The notes: generated by a model not told the origin, from the sequence alone. A DNA stretch of 64,000 bases from Pseudoalteromonas sp. NC201 (GCF_002850255.1 NZ_CP022522.1:2479125-2543124); one strand, 5' to 3'. Counted from the stretch's first letter, positions 38,201 to 46,823 are shown. Program-made: numbers and translations.

Positions 38201-38749
38201 AAATTGCTCTATCACAGCCTGTGTTTTTTCTGTGTCTAGCGGGTAGACAAAACGTCGCCAATGATCTGCCATCGCGGCATCAATCAGCTCGCTCTCATCG
38301 AGAATAAATTCGAGGTTAAATGCCACCTTAGACTCAAAAGCGTGTTGCTTCAGCATTCTTTGGCAAAAGCCATGAATGGTGAATATCGCGGCCTCATCCA
38401 TTGACTTAGCGGCAGCATCAAGGAGATCAAAGGCGCGCTTTTTATCTTCAATTTGCGCCAAAATGGCATTGATCAGTTCATCTTTACAGACTTCACCTAG
38501 TAGCACGTCTCGAGCTTGAATAATGCGTTTTCTCACTCGGTCTTTGATCTCTTGTGTTGCCGCTTCTGTGAAAGTTACCACTAAGATTTGTTCAACGCTT
38601 AACGGCTCATGTTGTTGATCAGAAGTGCGCAAGCCTAGTAAATAACGCAGATATAAACCGGTGATGGTGTAAGTTTTCCCCGTGCCTGCACTGGCTTCAA
38701 TTAGGTTTTGGCCACTTAAAGGCATAGTAATGGGGTTAAGCATCTCCAT
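35213..38749 (-). CDS. recB: RecBCD helicase-nuclease subunit RecB (exodeoxyribonuclease V beta)
   Basis: 1178 residues. UvrD-type helicase with the Walker A motif EASAGTGKTYTITGLYLR near the N-terminus, IDEFQDTDP Walker B, and a C-terminal RecB nuclease domain with FVLDYKSNYLG (the Asp-x-Lys catalytic motif). It unwinds DNA 3'-5' and cuts at Chi. The frame extends upstream to 38770, but the ATG at 38749 has a GAGG/GGAGG site 6 nt upstream; it overlaps recC by 14 bp. Between recC and recB, ptrA, present in E. coli, is absent. Confidence 0.96.
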   Translation of the reverse strand: MEMLNPITMPLSGQNLIEASAGTGKTYTITGLYLRYLLGLRTSDQQHEPLSVEQILVVTFTEAATQEIKDRVRKRIIQARDVLLGEVCKDELINAILAQIEDKKRAFDLLDAAAKSMDEAAIFTIHGFCQRMLKQHAFESKVAFNLEFILDESELIDAAMADHWRRFVYPLDTEKTQAVIEQFATPYALAKQVRPLLARENAEIKPSVSLDAVFAAREKYQTLALWLKAEIVKTDYINVLKKSGLAGNRAPGRKDNLQALENYVNSEQWWFEFGSSNHSFGLWGSESLADVAQYKKNTTPLEHELIRHFDTLAELHQLVGSGLKFALVQQAVTEVRALLHAHKEEYGLISPDDLLKQLYQALMGDSGERLAEKIALQYPVAMIDEFQDTDPIQYGIFSRVYAKENTALTLIGDPKQAIYGFRGADIFTYIGAKQGVAQDRQYTLATNYRSDSDVVAAVNTIFTRHPNSFIYNKDIPFIEVSAQGKAEDAQFTIASKKSSALRFSVLPSEDEALNKSAAQARLSQAFAGRVAALIEQGRSGVAKIGENPVVPADICVLVRDRIEASLIKRALNQLDIASVYLARDSVFRQPLAIALYQLLDVLHGSYDEAALRGVLAGPLFYLNNQALYDLQFNEQQWQGYLQLFSELTQLWYRSGAMAMLEHLLITCELPVIWQQQGMEVERWLTDFRHLAELLQHKQLELDGTGRVLRWFLSQLNNAQSGSSQIRLESDANLVKIVTMHASKGLEYPIVFMPFALGFREPDTLVYHQGDKLVVDLEASDDAKEKAEQERLAEDIRLLYVALTRAVHYCELGLYDIQQGRSKKSALHKTALGFALFGTETFDSAEAWQSALSQLCKAHAAMECVRLDEITTPQQAINTRLEDKPLALSAKTFSGQVERHWRTTSFSQLSYHTHHGDKPTGAVDENHLLDLPEQRQEREKTSYTFPKGAKPGSCLHEIFELIDFTAPHSPKNEDKYTLTEAITKSLDKFGIATEWQETAERWITSCLAASLAPHPHLQLGVLPPDDCIVEMEFYLPLKPLSAVKLNKILSDITGQKSFLNFDDVTGMLKGFIDLIFKWQGQFFVLDYKSNYLGDSPEDYHYDNLNAAMSSHQYHLQYMIYTVALHRLLKQRLVDYNPEQHLGGNYYLFLRALPDNQGIFFNQLSVKQVLELDALFEESV

Positions 38750-41700
38750 GACGTACCTCCTCAGCGGCATTAAGAATAGGTGTTAACAAAGTAAGGCTAA
38801 GTGCGCAAAAACGCGCTTCATGAGCTGACAAATCGCTAAAGCATAGTTGAACATAGGGATCTTCTCCCTCTCCTCGACCAACATATTGCGGCTTAAATTT
38901 ATATGCGGCCTTTTTAATATCCTGTGTCTTGGCGTATTCCATGCTAGAACTTGGGAAAAATGCCACAGGTTCGCTCAGCGCTTGTTTATAAAAAGCCAGC
39001 CACTGCTCCAAATATTGCTGAGCTTGTGGTTGTGAAATAGCGGTAAAGTGCACGCTTTGATCTAGCCCAACAATATAAGTCGTGACTTCATGCCCCATTA
39101 CGCAAGCCGCGCAGTGATGTAAAAACCCTTTAATTAAATCTTTCGCTTTAATACTGGCGCTGCGATAGTACACTTGCCTGTTTTCATACACACAATCAAG
39201 CCAGCCAACCAGCAAATGCTCTGCAATACCAAGTTTTAGCTCTAGAGGCTCCTTTGCTTCATTAAGCAAAGGCGTTAGTACCTTAACCATAGGTTCAACG
39301 CGGGTCAGCAGCCCCTCTAGCTGTAGTTTGCCGATGTTCGCTTGTGGCAGCGAGCCTCGTTGTAAAATCTGTTCAAGATTTAAGGACCGTTGTTGTAGCT
39401 GAGCATCCAGCACTTCATCTAAATATTGATAGCGCTCCAATGCATCTAAGGCGAAAGGCTCTTCATCAAGTGTTAACGCTTCTATTGGTTTGAGTTTAAT
39501 GCCCAGCGCTTGCTGATAAAATAACTTTTGCGGCTCGCAAACGCCTCGCAGCAAATCGCTAAACTCAATTTCTGCGTCTAAAACTGGTACTAACGGTTTT
39601 ACCTCATCAGCATGCGCCGCCCTATGCTGCCAAAGCCAAGTACGATTGTAGCTCTGTAGTGAGCCCGCTTTAAAATGTTCGGGATTAAAAGGTTGTAATG
39701 GCAGCTGTGAAGTTAATCGAGTGACTAAAGACTGCTTTGGCATGTCTTCGAAGTAAAAGCTGCGATCTAAATATTCTGTCAATTCGCTGACTAAAACGGA
39801 TGGCACTTGGGCTTCGTTGTTAAAACAAGAGCGGCCAATATAACTGATATACAAGTTTTCTCGAGCACTGAGTAAGGCTTCTAAGAACAAGTATCTGTCG
39901 TCTAGTTTTCGTGAGCGATCGCCTTTACGTCTCGTGGAGTGTGCGACTAAATCAAAACCAATAGGCTGCACGGTACGAGGATAGTCCGCGTCATTTAGAC
40001 CAAGCATACACACCACTTTAAATGGAATAGCACGCATCGGCATCAGCGTACAAAAGTTTACCGCTCCGGCTAAAAAGCGCTGCCCAACCCCTTTTTCTCT
40101 GACGCCTTGCTTAACCAAATACGCTAATATTTTTGCTGAGACTGGCGCTTGAATATCGCCATTTTCCTGGTGTTTTTCGATATTCTCTATAATCTGCTCA
40201 AGCTTAAGTAAATCCCAACTCTGTTCAGATTCTGACGAGTAAAATAGCGCCATGGCTTCACGTAGAATTGCTGCGAAGTTCGTTAAGGTCTTTTCGCTGC
40301 TGAGTTGTAGTTTTAACCAAATCAGCGCATCAACAAAGCCGATAAGCTTGTTAAGTACCGCCACCGACATACCTTCGACTTCATCAGCAGGATAAATGGA
40401 AGCGAACGGCGTCTGTTCATCGTTTGTTGCAACCCCTAAGAGCAAACGGTTGAGTCCATGCTGCCACGTATTTAGTGGTATTTTTGGCAAGCCATATTCG
40501 CTTTTATGGCTGTCGTTTAGGCCCCATTTAACACTGACCTGATCAAGCCAATAGCGAATTAAGTCAAACTCATGGCTTTCAAGGTTAAACTGTTCGGCGA
40601 TCGGCGCAACGCCCAGCAAATCGAGAATATCCGACACGCAAAAACGGTTATTGGGTAAGTCTGTCAATGTCACAAAAGACGTTAAAATAGGCCGCTCTTG
40701 CTCAATTGCAAGATCAGAAATCGCATAGGGGATCCGCAGATTGTCTTCACTACTGTCAAACACAGCTTTAATAAATGGCGAATAGGTGCCCACATCAGGC
40801 ATCATGACGATAATGTCTTTAGGCGTCAGACTAGGGTTTTGTTCAAACTGATTGAGTAAATAATCATGGAGCCGCTCGACCTCACGCAGTGGCGTATGGC
40901 AATCCTGAAAAACGATACTGGTATCATCGGCCATAATGGGTAACTTGCCCTGCTGCGAAACAAACCAATTTGGATCAGCAGTTAACGACTCTCCTTTAAA
41001 TGCCAACTGGTAGATCTCTTGCTGAACCTGACCAAGCAGACTGTCATCAAACGCGTCATCAAATCCATCAATCCAACTGGCATCAAGCTGCAATAATTGC
41101 TCAAAATAGTCACGCCCGAGCTTTCCCCATGAAGAGAGTAGTGGATTGCCAACGTAATAATACTCGCCGTCTTTCGCTTCGAGCTCTGGCATTTTGGCGT
41201 ATTTTGCGGCGACTTTAGCTCGAGTCTTCTCATCGACTAAATCTCCCCAGTAGTGTTCACTAGGGTTAAAAAAGAATAAAAATACATTCGTTTTTTGGCC
41301 AAGCGATTGAAAAATATCAAGTTGGCTGGTTGATATTGCCGACAATCCAAATATACAGATCCGCTCGGGAAGCTTGCCCCTTGGTGCATTGGCCAGCCCT
41401 TGCAGTAACTTATCGTGCATGTTGGCACGGTGATATGGACTTTGTTCAAGCGCTTCAACATGGCTAACTAAGCGACGCCAGAGATCAGGCTGCCAAGGCG
41501 CGATGGCTTCAACATCCACATCGTTCAGCGTATCTTGGCCCTGATCCCAAAGCTCAATCCACTGGGGGCGATACATTAAATATTGGTCAAAAACGTCGGC
41601 AATTTTTTCACACAACGCAAAGAGTTTAATTCCTGAAGGGTCGTCATCTAAATAGTGCTTAAGCGCAATATATTGAGGCTTATCAATGCAGCCGGGTAAT

Positions 41701-41993
41701 AGCGTAAATAGTTTCCAAGTCATATTGCCTTTATTAAAAGCGGATTCCTTGGGAACATCATCAATGAAATTTTGATATAGCTTCCAAATGAAGCTAGATG
41801 GTAATGGAAAGTCGACTTGTGCACTTATCCCTATGTGTTGACTCATGCCTAGTTTGAGCCATTCAGACATACCAGGAGATTGTACTAACACCACTTCTTT
41901 TGCAAAAGGATTTGCGAGCGGTGCCGATTTTATGAGTGTGCAGAGTTGTGCCTGCAAGATTTCCATTCGATTCGATTGGATGATGTGTAACAT
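38736..41993 (-). CDS. recC: RecBCD subunit RecC (exodeoxyribonuclease V gamma)
   Basis: About 1085 residues. The N-terminus MLHIIQSNRMEILQAQL and the following VQSPGMSEWLKLGMSQHIGISAQVDFPLPSSFIWKLYQNF block match RecC closely; KESAFNKGNMTWKLFTLLP is another hallmark. RecC is an inactivated helicase fold that scans for Chi sites and splits the duplex. An ATG at 42005 in the same frame would add four residues; I prefer 41993 by comparison with the family. It is the first gene of the recCBD operon; the region upstream holds a dispersed repeat. Confidence 0.95.
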   Translation of the reverse strand: MLHIIQSNRMEILQAQLCTLIKSAPLANPFAKEVVLVQSPGMSEWLKLGMSQHIGISAQVDFPLPSSFIWKLYQNFIDDVPKESAFNKGNMTWKLFTLLPGCIDKPQYIALKHYLDDDPSGIKLFALCEKIADVFDQYLMYRPQWIELWDQGQDTLNDVDVEAIAPWQPDLWRRLVSHVEALEQSPYHRANMHDKLLQGLANAPRGKLPERICIFGLSAISTSQLDIFQSLGQKTNVFLFFFNPSEHYWGDLVDEKTRAKVAAKYAKMPELEAKDGEYYYVGNPLLSSWGKLGRDYFEQLLQLDASWIDGFDDAFDDSLLGQVQQEIYQLAFKGESLTADPNWFVSQQGKLPIMADDTSIVFQDCHTPLREVERLHDYLLNQFEQNPSLTPKDIIVMMPDVGTYSPFIKAVFDSSEDNLRIPYAISDLAIEQERPILTSFVTLTDLPNNRFCVSDILDLLGVAPIAEQFNLESHEFDLIRYWLDQVSVKWGLNDSHKSEYGLPKIPLNTWQHGLNRLLLGVATNDEQTPFASIYPADEVEGMSVAVLNKLIGFVDALIWLKLQLSSEKTLTNFAAILREAMALFYSSESEQSWDLLKLEQIIENIEKHQENGDIQAPVSAKILAYLVKQGVREKGVGQRFLAGAVNFCTLMPMRAIPFKVVCMLGLNDADYPRTVQPIGFDLVAHSTRRKGDRSRKLDDRYLFLEALLSARENLYISYIGRSCFNNEAQVPSVLVSELTEYLDRSFYFEDMPKQSLVTRLTSQLPLQPFNPEHFKAGSLQSYNRTWLWQHRAAHADEVKPLVPVLDAEIEFSDLLRGVCEPQKLFYQQALGIKLKPIEALTLDEEPFALDALERYQYLDEVLDAQLQQRSLNLEQILQRGSLPQANIGKLQLEGLLTRVEPMVKVLTPLLNEAKEPLELKLGIAEHLLVGWLDCVYENRQVYYRSASIKAKDLIKGFLHHCAACVMGHEVTTYIVGLDQSVHFTAISQPQAQQYLEQWLAFYKQALSEPVAFFPSSSMEYAKTQDIKKAAYKFKPQYVGRGEGEDPYVQLCFSDLSAHEARFCALSLTLLTPILNAAEEVRHGDA

Positions 41994-42129
41994 GTTGTCT
42001 GCCATGCAGTTTAACGCTGTATTAAGTGTATCGGAATCTTCCTATAAGCGGTAGTTATTGAAGTTATTGCGAGTGCGCTTGAGTAGAAAATCAACAACCG
42101 CCGCTTCTCAGAAACACTTTTATACCTAT

Positions 42130-42283
42130 TTAACCTGAGTTTCGTATAATTAATGCCTTTCTAGCAGAAAGTTTTAGCGCTAACTACATTGCATTCACTT
42201 GTTCTAAATGAGAAGTTTTTAACACAGCTAGCGTCAGATTTAATCCCTCAAATTGAGCACCTTATTAAACCAAATTGGTATTA
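42130..42283. repeat. Second copy of the dispersed inverted-repeat family
   Basis: Bases 42130-42201 match the complement of 23791-23862 at about 62 of 72 positions, including ATTAATGCCTTTCTAGCAG-type and AGTTTTAGCGCTAAC words. The copy ends at CCAAATTGGTATTAG, next to the stop of the diguanylate cyclase gene. The far arm differs from the first copy, so it is a partial or diverged element. No gene is inside. Confidence 0.65.
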
Positions 42284-43306
42284 GAACAAATCTATATCAG
42301 AGCTCTCTTCCGGCGCTTCAATTTTATGCTCAGACAGCAACGCTTCGTAAAAACAAAGCATATCGCGACCGTTATCTTTTGCGTAATAAAGTGCTTTGTC
42401 GGCATTTTCAAGCACAGTGATAGGGAAATCATATGGACTAATGCGAGACATTCCAACACTGACGGTGAGCTTTTTTACGAATGGAAAGTGAGTATTTCGT
42501 ACCAACTCCATAAACTCGTCCATCTTAGCTTTTATCGAATCGTAATCGGTTGGCTCAAAGACCAGTACAAATTCTTCGCCACCGAAGCGAAACAATAAGT
42601 CTGTGGATCGAAAAAACTGACGCATACGCTGCGCTAATAACAGTAAAACTTCATCTCCGCATACATGTCCATAGTTATCGTTGACTTTTTTGAAGTGATC
42701 GATATCCATGATAGCAAGCCAGGAGGTTGCGCCTTTATGAACCGAGCGCACATCACCATGCCATACCGTTTTGTGTTGTTTGATAACTTGCTTTTCAATC
42801 AGTTGTTTTAAGCGTTTTTCAAAGGTTTGACGGTTCAGTAGTCCGGTGAGTTTATCACGCTCGTTTTCGTGAAGAATGGTGAGATAATTTTCAAAAATGC
42901 GGCAAAATGCATTAAGTAGTACTTGATCTGCACTCGACAAGCCCGTACTGATAACCGCTATTGCACCAACCGGCTTTTCCTGAAGGCTGATTGGCACCCA
43001 ACGATGCTCAGTGCCATCTTTCGCTTGTACCGTAATGATACAGGCCGACTGCAAGCAAGAAATTAATTCCTTATCTGGCTCTTTAACTAGGCTTCGCTCT
43101 TCCCAATCAAATTCCTTATCGGAGAGTTTTCTTAAGAGCAGGCTTCTCTCTATCGCGATCTCTCCAGGAACGAGCAAGTCCTTATAGACAGCGACCTCTT
43201 TACAGCCTATGAACTCTTGAATAGTAGATACTAAGCTATATTCAAGAGAATCAACGTCTCTCGTTTTTGTTATTTTGATAACGGAATTTAGTAAATCTTC
43301 TTGCAT
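42281..43306 (-). CDS. GGDEF diguanylate cyclase with N-terminal GAF-like domain
   Basis: About 341 residues. The C-terminal half (about 160-325) is a GGDEF domain with the active motif as GGEEF in LLFRFGGEEFVLVFEP, and the inhibitory I-site RSTD lies exactly five residues before it, so product inhibition by c-di-GMP is likely intact. The segment DIDHFKKVNDNYGHVCGDEVLLLLA holds metal and substrate residues. The N-terminal 150 residues look like a GAF-type sensor. No membrane segment is seen, so the enzyme is probably cytoplasmic. It makes c-di-GMP from GTP. The ATG at 43306 is used; a GTG at 43321 is also possible. Ribosome sites are weak for both. Confidence 0.92.
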   Translation of the reverse strand: MQEDLLNSVIKITKTRDVDSLEYSLVSTIQEFIGCKEVAVYKDLLVPGEIAIERSLLLRKLSDKEFDWEERSLVKEPDKELISCLQSACIITVQAKDGTEHRWVPISLQEKPVGAIAVISTGLSSADQVLLNAFCRIFENYLTILHENERDKLTGLLNRQTFEKRLKQLIEKQVIKQHKTVWHGDVRSVHKGATSWLAIMDIDHFKKVNDNYGHVCGDEVLLLLAQRMRQFFRSTDLLFRFGGEEFVLVFEPTDYDSIKAKMDEFMELVRNTHFPFVKKLTVSVGMSRISPYDFPITVLENADKALYYAKDNGRDMLCFYEALLSEHKIEAPEESSDIDLF

Positions 43307-43611
43307 GTCCGACGCACTCACAACTGCATTGCTGGCATATTATTACACACTTAGCGAACAAATAAACTCCAAAGTACTCCTTTATTCCTATCAATGTTAA
43401 AAAATAAGCTACAATCCAGTTGATTATTAATTAGCAAATACTTGAGGGTTAAACACTTAACTGCTCTCAAGCTTAATTGATAAAGATGACAACTTTTGCA
43501 TCAAAAGTTTTCGCTTTACCACTGACGCCTGATTTAAGCTTATGCAATGTACAAAAAAATGCCAAACTTAAGTGTTTGGCATTGCTATAAATCCATACTT
43601 ATGGATTGGTT
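43307..43611. other. Intergenic region with the terminator of the OYE gene
   Basis: Between the diguanylate cyclase gene and the OYE gene end, about 300 bp of AT-rich DNA contains the terminator given separately (43553-43582) and probably the cyclase promoter on the minus strand. No other gene is seen. Confidence 0.5.
43553..43582 (-). terminator. Intrinsic terminator of the OYE gene
   Basis: Nine-base stem ATGCCAAAC/GTTTGGCAT (43559-43567 with 43574-43582), loop TTAAGT, followed on the minus strand by seven T residues. It lies 29 bp past the stop codon at 43612. Confidence 0.9.
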
Positions 43612-44652
43612 TTAGTCTAATGTTGCAAGCATAGACTCATCATACTCTTTCACGGCTTGACCAGCTTGCACCTTCTCCACATAATCAGGATTAGCAATAA
43701 ACGGCCTACCAATGGCTAATAAGTCAAATTGTTGGTTTTGGATAGCCTCAGCACCTGATTCAGCCGTATAACTCCCCACACCTACTAACGTCCCTTTATA
43801 AATGCTGCGTAAGTAAGCTGAAGCACTGCCGCCCAAATAATCAAACTCCATTGCATCGTCGAAAATGCCCAGATGCAGATAGGCTAAGTTGCGACTGTTT
43901 AACGCTTTAAGTAGGTAGTCAAATACCGCTCTGTCTCTTTGGTCGCCATCCATATTGAAGTAAGCACCCGGTGACACTCTCAGACCCACTCTGTCGGCAC
44001 CAATACGCTCAGCGATAGCATCTGTCACCTCCAAAGCAAATCGGCTCATATTTTCTGGTGTTTGACCATACTCATCGGTACGCTGATTCGCAGCGTAATG
44101 TAAAAACTGGTCAATTAAATAACCATTGGCACCGTGAATTTCAACCCCATCAAAACCTGCTTTTATCGCGTTTGCTGCCGCTTGGGCATAGTCGGCAATG
44201 AGTTTTGTAATATCTTCCTTCGTCGCCGCTTTTGGCGTTTGGTAGGTTAAATCACGCATTCTTGGAATTGAACCTTCGATACCAATAGCCGACGGTGCTA
44301 AAACTTCTCCGTCAAAAAAGTACGGGTGCGCCACACGCCCAACGTGCCACAATTGCGCAAACATTTTCCCCCCCTCAGCGTGTACAGCATCGGTTACTTT
44401 TTTCCACCCTGCAATTTGTGCTTGTGTAAACAAACCTGGTGTATTCGGGTAGCCTTGCCCATCAGGACGAATAATCGTCGCTTCACTAATGATTAATCCT
44501 GCTTTGGCTCGCTTAGCATAGTACTTCACCATGTCATCGGTAGGAACTAAATCGTCGTCTGCCATACAGCGCGTCAATGGCGCCATCAAGATGCGATTAT
44601 TGAGTGATATCGTGTTATTTAGCTTAACATTTTCAAAAAGTACCTGTGGCAT
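43612..44652 (-). CDS. Old yellow enzyme family alkene reductase (NemA-like)
   Basis: 346 residues, an FMN TIM-barrel. Hallmarks are RILMAPLTRCMADDDLVPTDDMVKYYAKRA, AQLWHVGRVAHP and EIHGANGYLIDQFLHYAANQRTDEYG, which carry FMN and substrate residues (His and Asn in HGANG). Such enzymes reduce the C=C bond of activated alkenes using NADPH and are often induced by electrophiles. The N-terminal start is clear. A TetR-family regulator is encoded divergently 156 bp away, the same logic as NemR-NemA in E. coli. Operator-like ATTCAAG repeats lie between. Confidence 0.93.
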   Translation of the reverse strand: MPQVLFENVKLNNTISLNNRILMAPLTRCMADDDLVPTDDMVKYYAKRAKAGLIISEATIIRPDGQGYPNTPGLFTQAQIAGWKKVTDAVHAEGGKMFAQLWHVGRVAHPYFFDGEVLAPSAIGIEGSIPRMRDLTYQTPKAATKEDITKLIADYAQAAANAIKAGFDGVEIHGANGYLIDQFLHYAANQRTDEYGQTPENMSRFALEVTDAIAERIGADRVGLRVSPGAYFNMDGDQRDRAVFDYLLKALNSRNLAYLHLGIFDDAMEFDYLGGSASAYLRSIYKGTLVGVGSYTAESGAEAIQNQQFDLLAIGRPFIANPDYVEKVQAGQAVKEYDESMLATLD

Positions 44653-44668
44653 GCGTGTCTCTCCATAT

Positions 44669-44712
44669 TTGAATATACATTCAAGATATGGATTCTTGAA
44701 TCATTATTCAAG
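44669..44712. promoter_or_regulatory. Candidate TetR operator between OYE and TetR genes
   Basis: The words ATTCAAG and CTTGAAT alternate: TTGAAT near 44669, ATTCAAG 44679-44685, CTTGAAT 44695-44701 and ATTCAAG 44706-44712. They form an inverted repeat with nine bases between arms and a second with four. The site is 17-60 bp upstream of the OYE start, as expected for repression by the neighbouring TetR protein. Confidence 0.65.
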
Positions 44713-44808
44713 TTAAACCTTTACATTTTTTTCATTGTTATCAAAAATAGGGGTGAAGTATTGGTATAATGACGGCGTTTAAACCCATTTGGTGCACTTA
44801 GGAAATCG

Positions 44809-45387
44809 ATGAGAACAGCAGAGTTTGATAGAGAAACCGTACTGAGAAATGCCATGCAAGCATTTATGACTTATGGCTACAACAAAACCAGTATGCCCAA
44901 ACTGACCGAAGTCACCGGACTCCATCCGGGTTCTATCTACTGTGCGTTCAAAAATAAAAAAGGTTTGCTATTAGCCGCCATAGATCAATATCAAGCAGAC
45001 CGACGAGTGCATTATCAACAGCTGTTCGAAAACAGCACTAGCCTTCGCTGCGCACTTGAGCGATTCTTACAAGATCTCGTCGGTGAGTGTTTGGGCGACG
45101 AGTCAAAGAAAGTGTGTTTGCTCACCAAAACGCTTAATGAAATTGGCGAGCAGGATGCGGAAATTCAAACGGCACTCAGCGCTAACTTGCACCAATTTGA
45201 ATCACTGATCAGGCAACAATTTTTAATGGTTTGGCCCGATAGTGAAGCATTAAGTGAAGATGAAGCCACAAAGAGAGCGCGTTTTTTCATTATGTCTGTA
45301 TATGGTATTCGGACTTATGCAGCGACTCAGTGCGACAGCTCACACCTAAATGCGCTGGCGGATAGGTTATTGGAAGTCTCTATTTAA
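44809..45387 (+). CDS. TetR-family repressor, probably of the OYE gene
   Basis: 192 residues with the N-terminal TetR helix-turn-helix (about 8-55: RETVLRNAMQAFMTYGYNKTSMPKLTEVTGLHPGSIYCAFKNKKGLL) and a helical effector domain. Cys residues at about 83 and 93 and near the end could sense electrophiles, as in NemR, but this is inference. It is divergent from the OYE gene and should regulate it through the ATTCAAG repeats. A clear AGGAAATCG ribosome site precedes the ATG. The downstream unknown gene is convergent. Confidence 0.9.
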   Translation: MRTAEFDRETVLRNAMQAFMTYGYNKTSMPKLTEVTGLHPGSIYCAFKNKKGLLLAAIDQYQADRRVHYQQLFENSTSLRCALERFLQDLVGECLGDESKKVCLLTKTLNEIGEQDAEIQTALSANLHQFESLIRQQFLMVWPDSEALSEDEATKRARFFIMSVYGIRTYAATQCDSSHLNALADRLLEVSI

Positions 45388-45416
45388 ATATTTATTCATC
45401 AGCATAGCGTGTATTT

Positions 45417-45815
45417 TCATCGATACTTTTCGTACAAGGAGTCAATTGAGTATTCAAACAGCGCTTTTATGTGATTTTTAGCTTCTGGAATCGAGACAAG
45501 CTCAAAATCGAGGGAAGCTGATTTACCACCAAATAGTCCAAAAGCAGCTGGCTTAGACACAACATCCAAAGTTAGTAATCCGCGATTATTTTCTATTGGT
45601 GTCAATTGGTAAGACGCGTACTTACCGCCTTCATTTCCAAGTATAAAAAAGAACCCGCCACCTTCCCCAAGTGCCTCAAACAATTCCAATTCTTTGTCCC
45701 AAGGGTAATGATCAATAACATCCCAAGCCTCACGATAAGATTGTAATTTTTTTTCATAATTGATGAGCTCAGTGCCACCGTCACGGTGTTGATAATAGAC
45801 TTTAACTCGTCTCAT
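45417..45815 (-). CDS. Unknown protein, small cytoplasmic (132 residues)
   Basis: No signal peptide or membrane helix. Landmarks are RRVKVYYQHRDGGTELINY at the start, ELELFEALGEGGGFFFILGNEGG in the middle, and KNHIKALFEYSIDSLYEKYR at the end. I do not recognise the family. Size and mixed alpha/beta look are compatible with an immunity protein, but no toxin gene is beside it. The ATG at 45815 with an AAGGA site 7 nt upstream is preferred over a start at 45842. It is transcribed with the next unknown gene upstream (83 bp gap), so the two may be an operon. Confidence 0.65.
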   Translation of the reverse strand: MRRVKVYYQHRDGGTELINYEKKLQSYREAWDVIDHYPWDKELELFEALGEGGGFFFILGNEGGKYASYQLTPIENNRGLLTLDVVSKPAAFGLFGGKSASLDFELVSIPEAKNHIKALFEYSIDSLYEKYR

Positions 45816-45897
45816 TAAATTTTCCTTATCCACTAACATCACATTTTTTGAGAATTTGCTGCCGTAGAAAAACCTTCAGCAGCTTAGTTGACATACT

Positions 45898-46449
45898 CTA
45901 CATTTGCGCCGCAAATACGTCATGTATTTTCTCTCGCGTTAGTTGGTTGAAATCACCGTCATGATAGTTTTCGACATATTCAATAAAGGCGCTTGGAGTG
46001 ATAGTAATAGCTGACAGAAGCCAGCTCGAACCGTCATCTTCATCATTATTAAACTCTACAGCTCCCCGAGACCAAGTCGCTTCATTATCAAGTCGCCAAA
46101 TGCAAAACGTGACCTCTTCTATTTCGAAAGCCTCGTCATTCAGTACTTCCAACAGCTCTGTCGGCGTTCCCTCGTACATCCCAAGCCGTACACCGTACTC
46201 TTCTTGAGCATGAGGGCTAACTTCCGACTCATGATCGAACCCCTTGATAAGGATCGACTCGTCTTTGATCACAACAACAATATTGTCGCCGCCCCCATTT
46301 TCGTAAGTCGCGATATCAATACCAGAGGCCCAATTTTCGGTATAAGTAAAACAGCGCAAATACTCATCATCAGAGATTTCAATATCTAATGCCGCACTGG
46401 CCTTAAGAGCCAACTTCAATTCCTTATTTGATATTTTGTTGAGTTCCAT
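45898..46449 (-). CDS. Unknown acidic protein (183 residues), immunity-like
   Basis: A strongly acidic soluble protein. Landmarks are GIDIATYENGGGDNIVVVIKDESILIKGFDHESEVSPH, YGVRLGMYEGTPTELLEVLND and EVTFCIWRLDNEATWSRGAV. The 'GFDHES ... EVTFCIWR' pattern recalls an uncharacterised family seen in bacterial accessory regions, but I cannot name it. Small acidic proteins in such places are often immunity proteins; this is inference. The ATG at 46449 is preferred over an upstream one at 46494 because a GAGA site precedes it. It lies in the same direction as the gene at 45417. Confidence 0.65.
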   Translation of the reverse strand: MELNKISNKELKLALKASAALDIEISDDEYLRCFTYTENWASGIDIATYENGGGDNIVVVIKDESILIKGFDHESEVSPHAQEEYGVRLGMYEGTPTELLEVLNDEAFEIEEVTFCIWRLDNEATWSRGAVEFNNDEDDGSSWLLSAITITPSAFIEYVENYHDGDFNQLTREKIHDVFAAQM

Positions 46450-46823
46450 CTTTTTTTCTCTAAGTTGGAGGTGAGTTATTATGTAATTTAGCACTTTCTA
46501 AGGTCTAAATTATGATGAGTGTCGCTGCTTTTTTGACTTTCAGAGTCAACTTCCGGAGCAGCTTAATTATGCTACTATCGAGCTTATAGTAAAATCCTAA
46601 TAGGAACGCAGAAATTTCTCCTAATGCTTCAGGGGATTTGACTATATCTTATGACTAAGAGCGGATGTTTTAGCACCAATAATACATCATGTAAATGCAT
46701 CAAGTAGTCTCAACTATATAAAACCAAACAGAGAGAAAAATGTTTCTTTCTACTATTTTACTAACGAATGCTGACTTAACCCTTCATATAAGAAAGGGTT
46801 AAGTAAGCACAGGGACAGACAAT
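46450..46823. other. Intergenic region between divergent unknown genes
   Basis: About 370 bp, AT-rich. It must contain promoters for the leftward gene at 46449 and the rightward gene at 46824. The only structure noticed is the perfect hairpin at 46774-46804. No further gene is seen. Confidence 0.5.
46774..46804 (+). promoter_or_regulatory. Perfect 11-bp inverted repeat just upstream of the gene at 46824
   Basis: ACTTAACCCTT/AAGGGTTAAGT (46774-46784 with 46794-46804) ends 19 bp before the start codon. As RNA it would fold next to the ribosome site; as DNA it could be an operator. No T run follows, so it is not an ordinary terminator. Confidence 0.55.

Noticed and set aside
35213..41993. Missing ptrA between recC and recB as a possible deletion
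   Set aside because: recC and recB overlap by 14 bp with a good ribosome site, so the arrangement is native; ptrA placement is a feature of enterobacteria rather than a rule.
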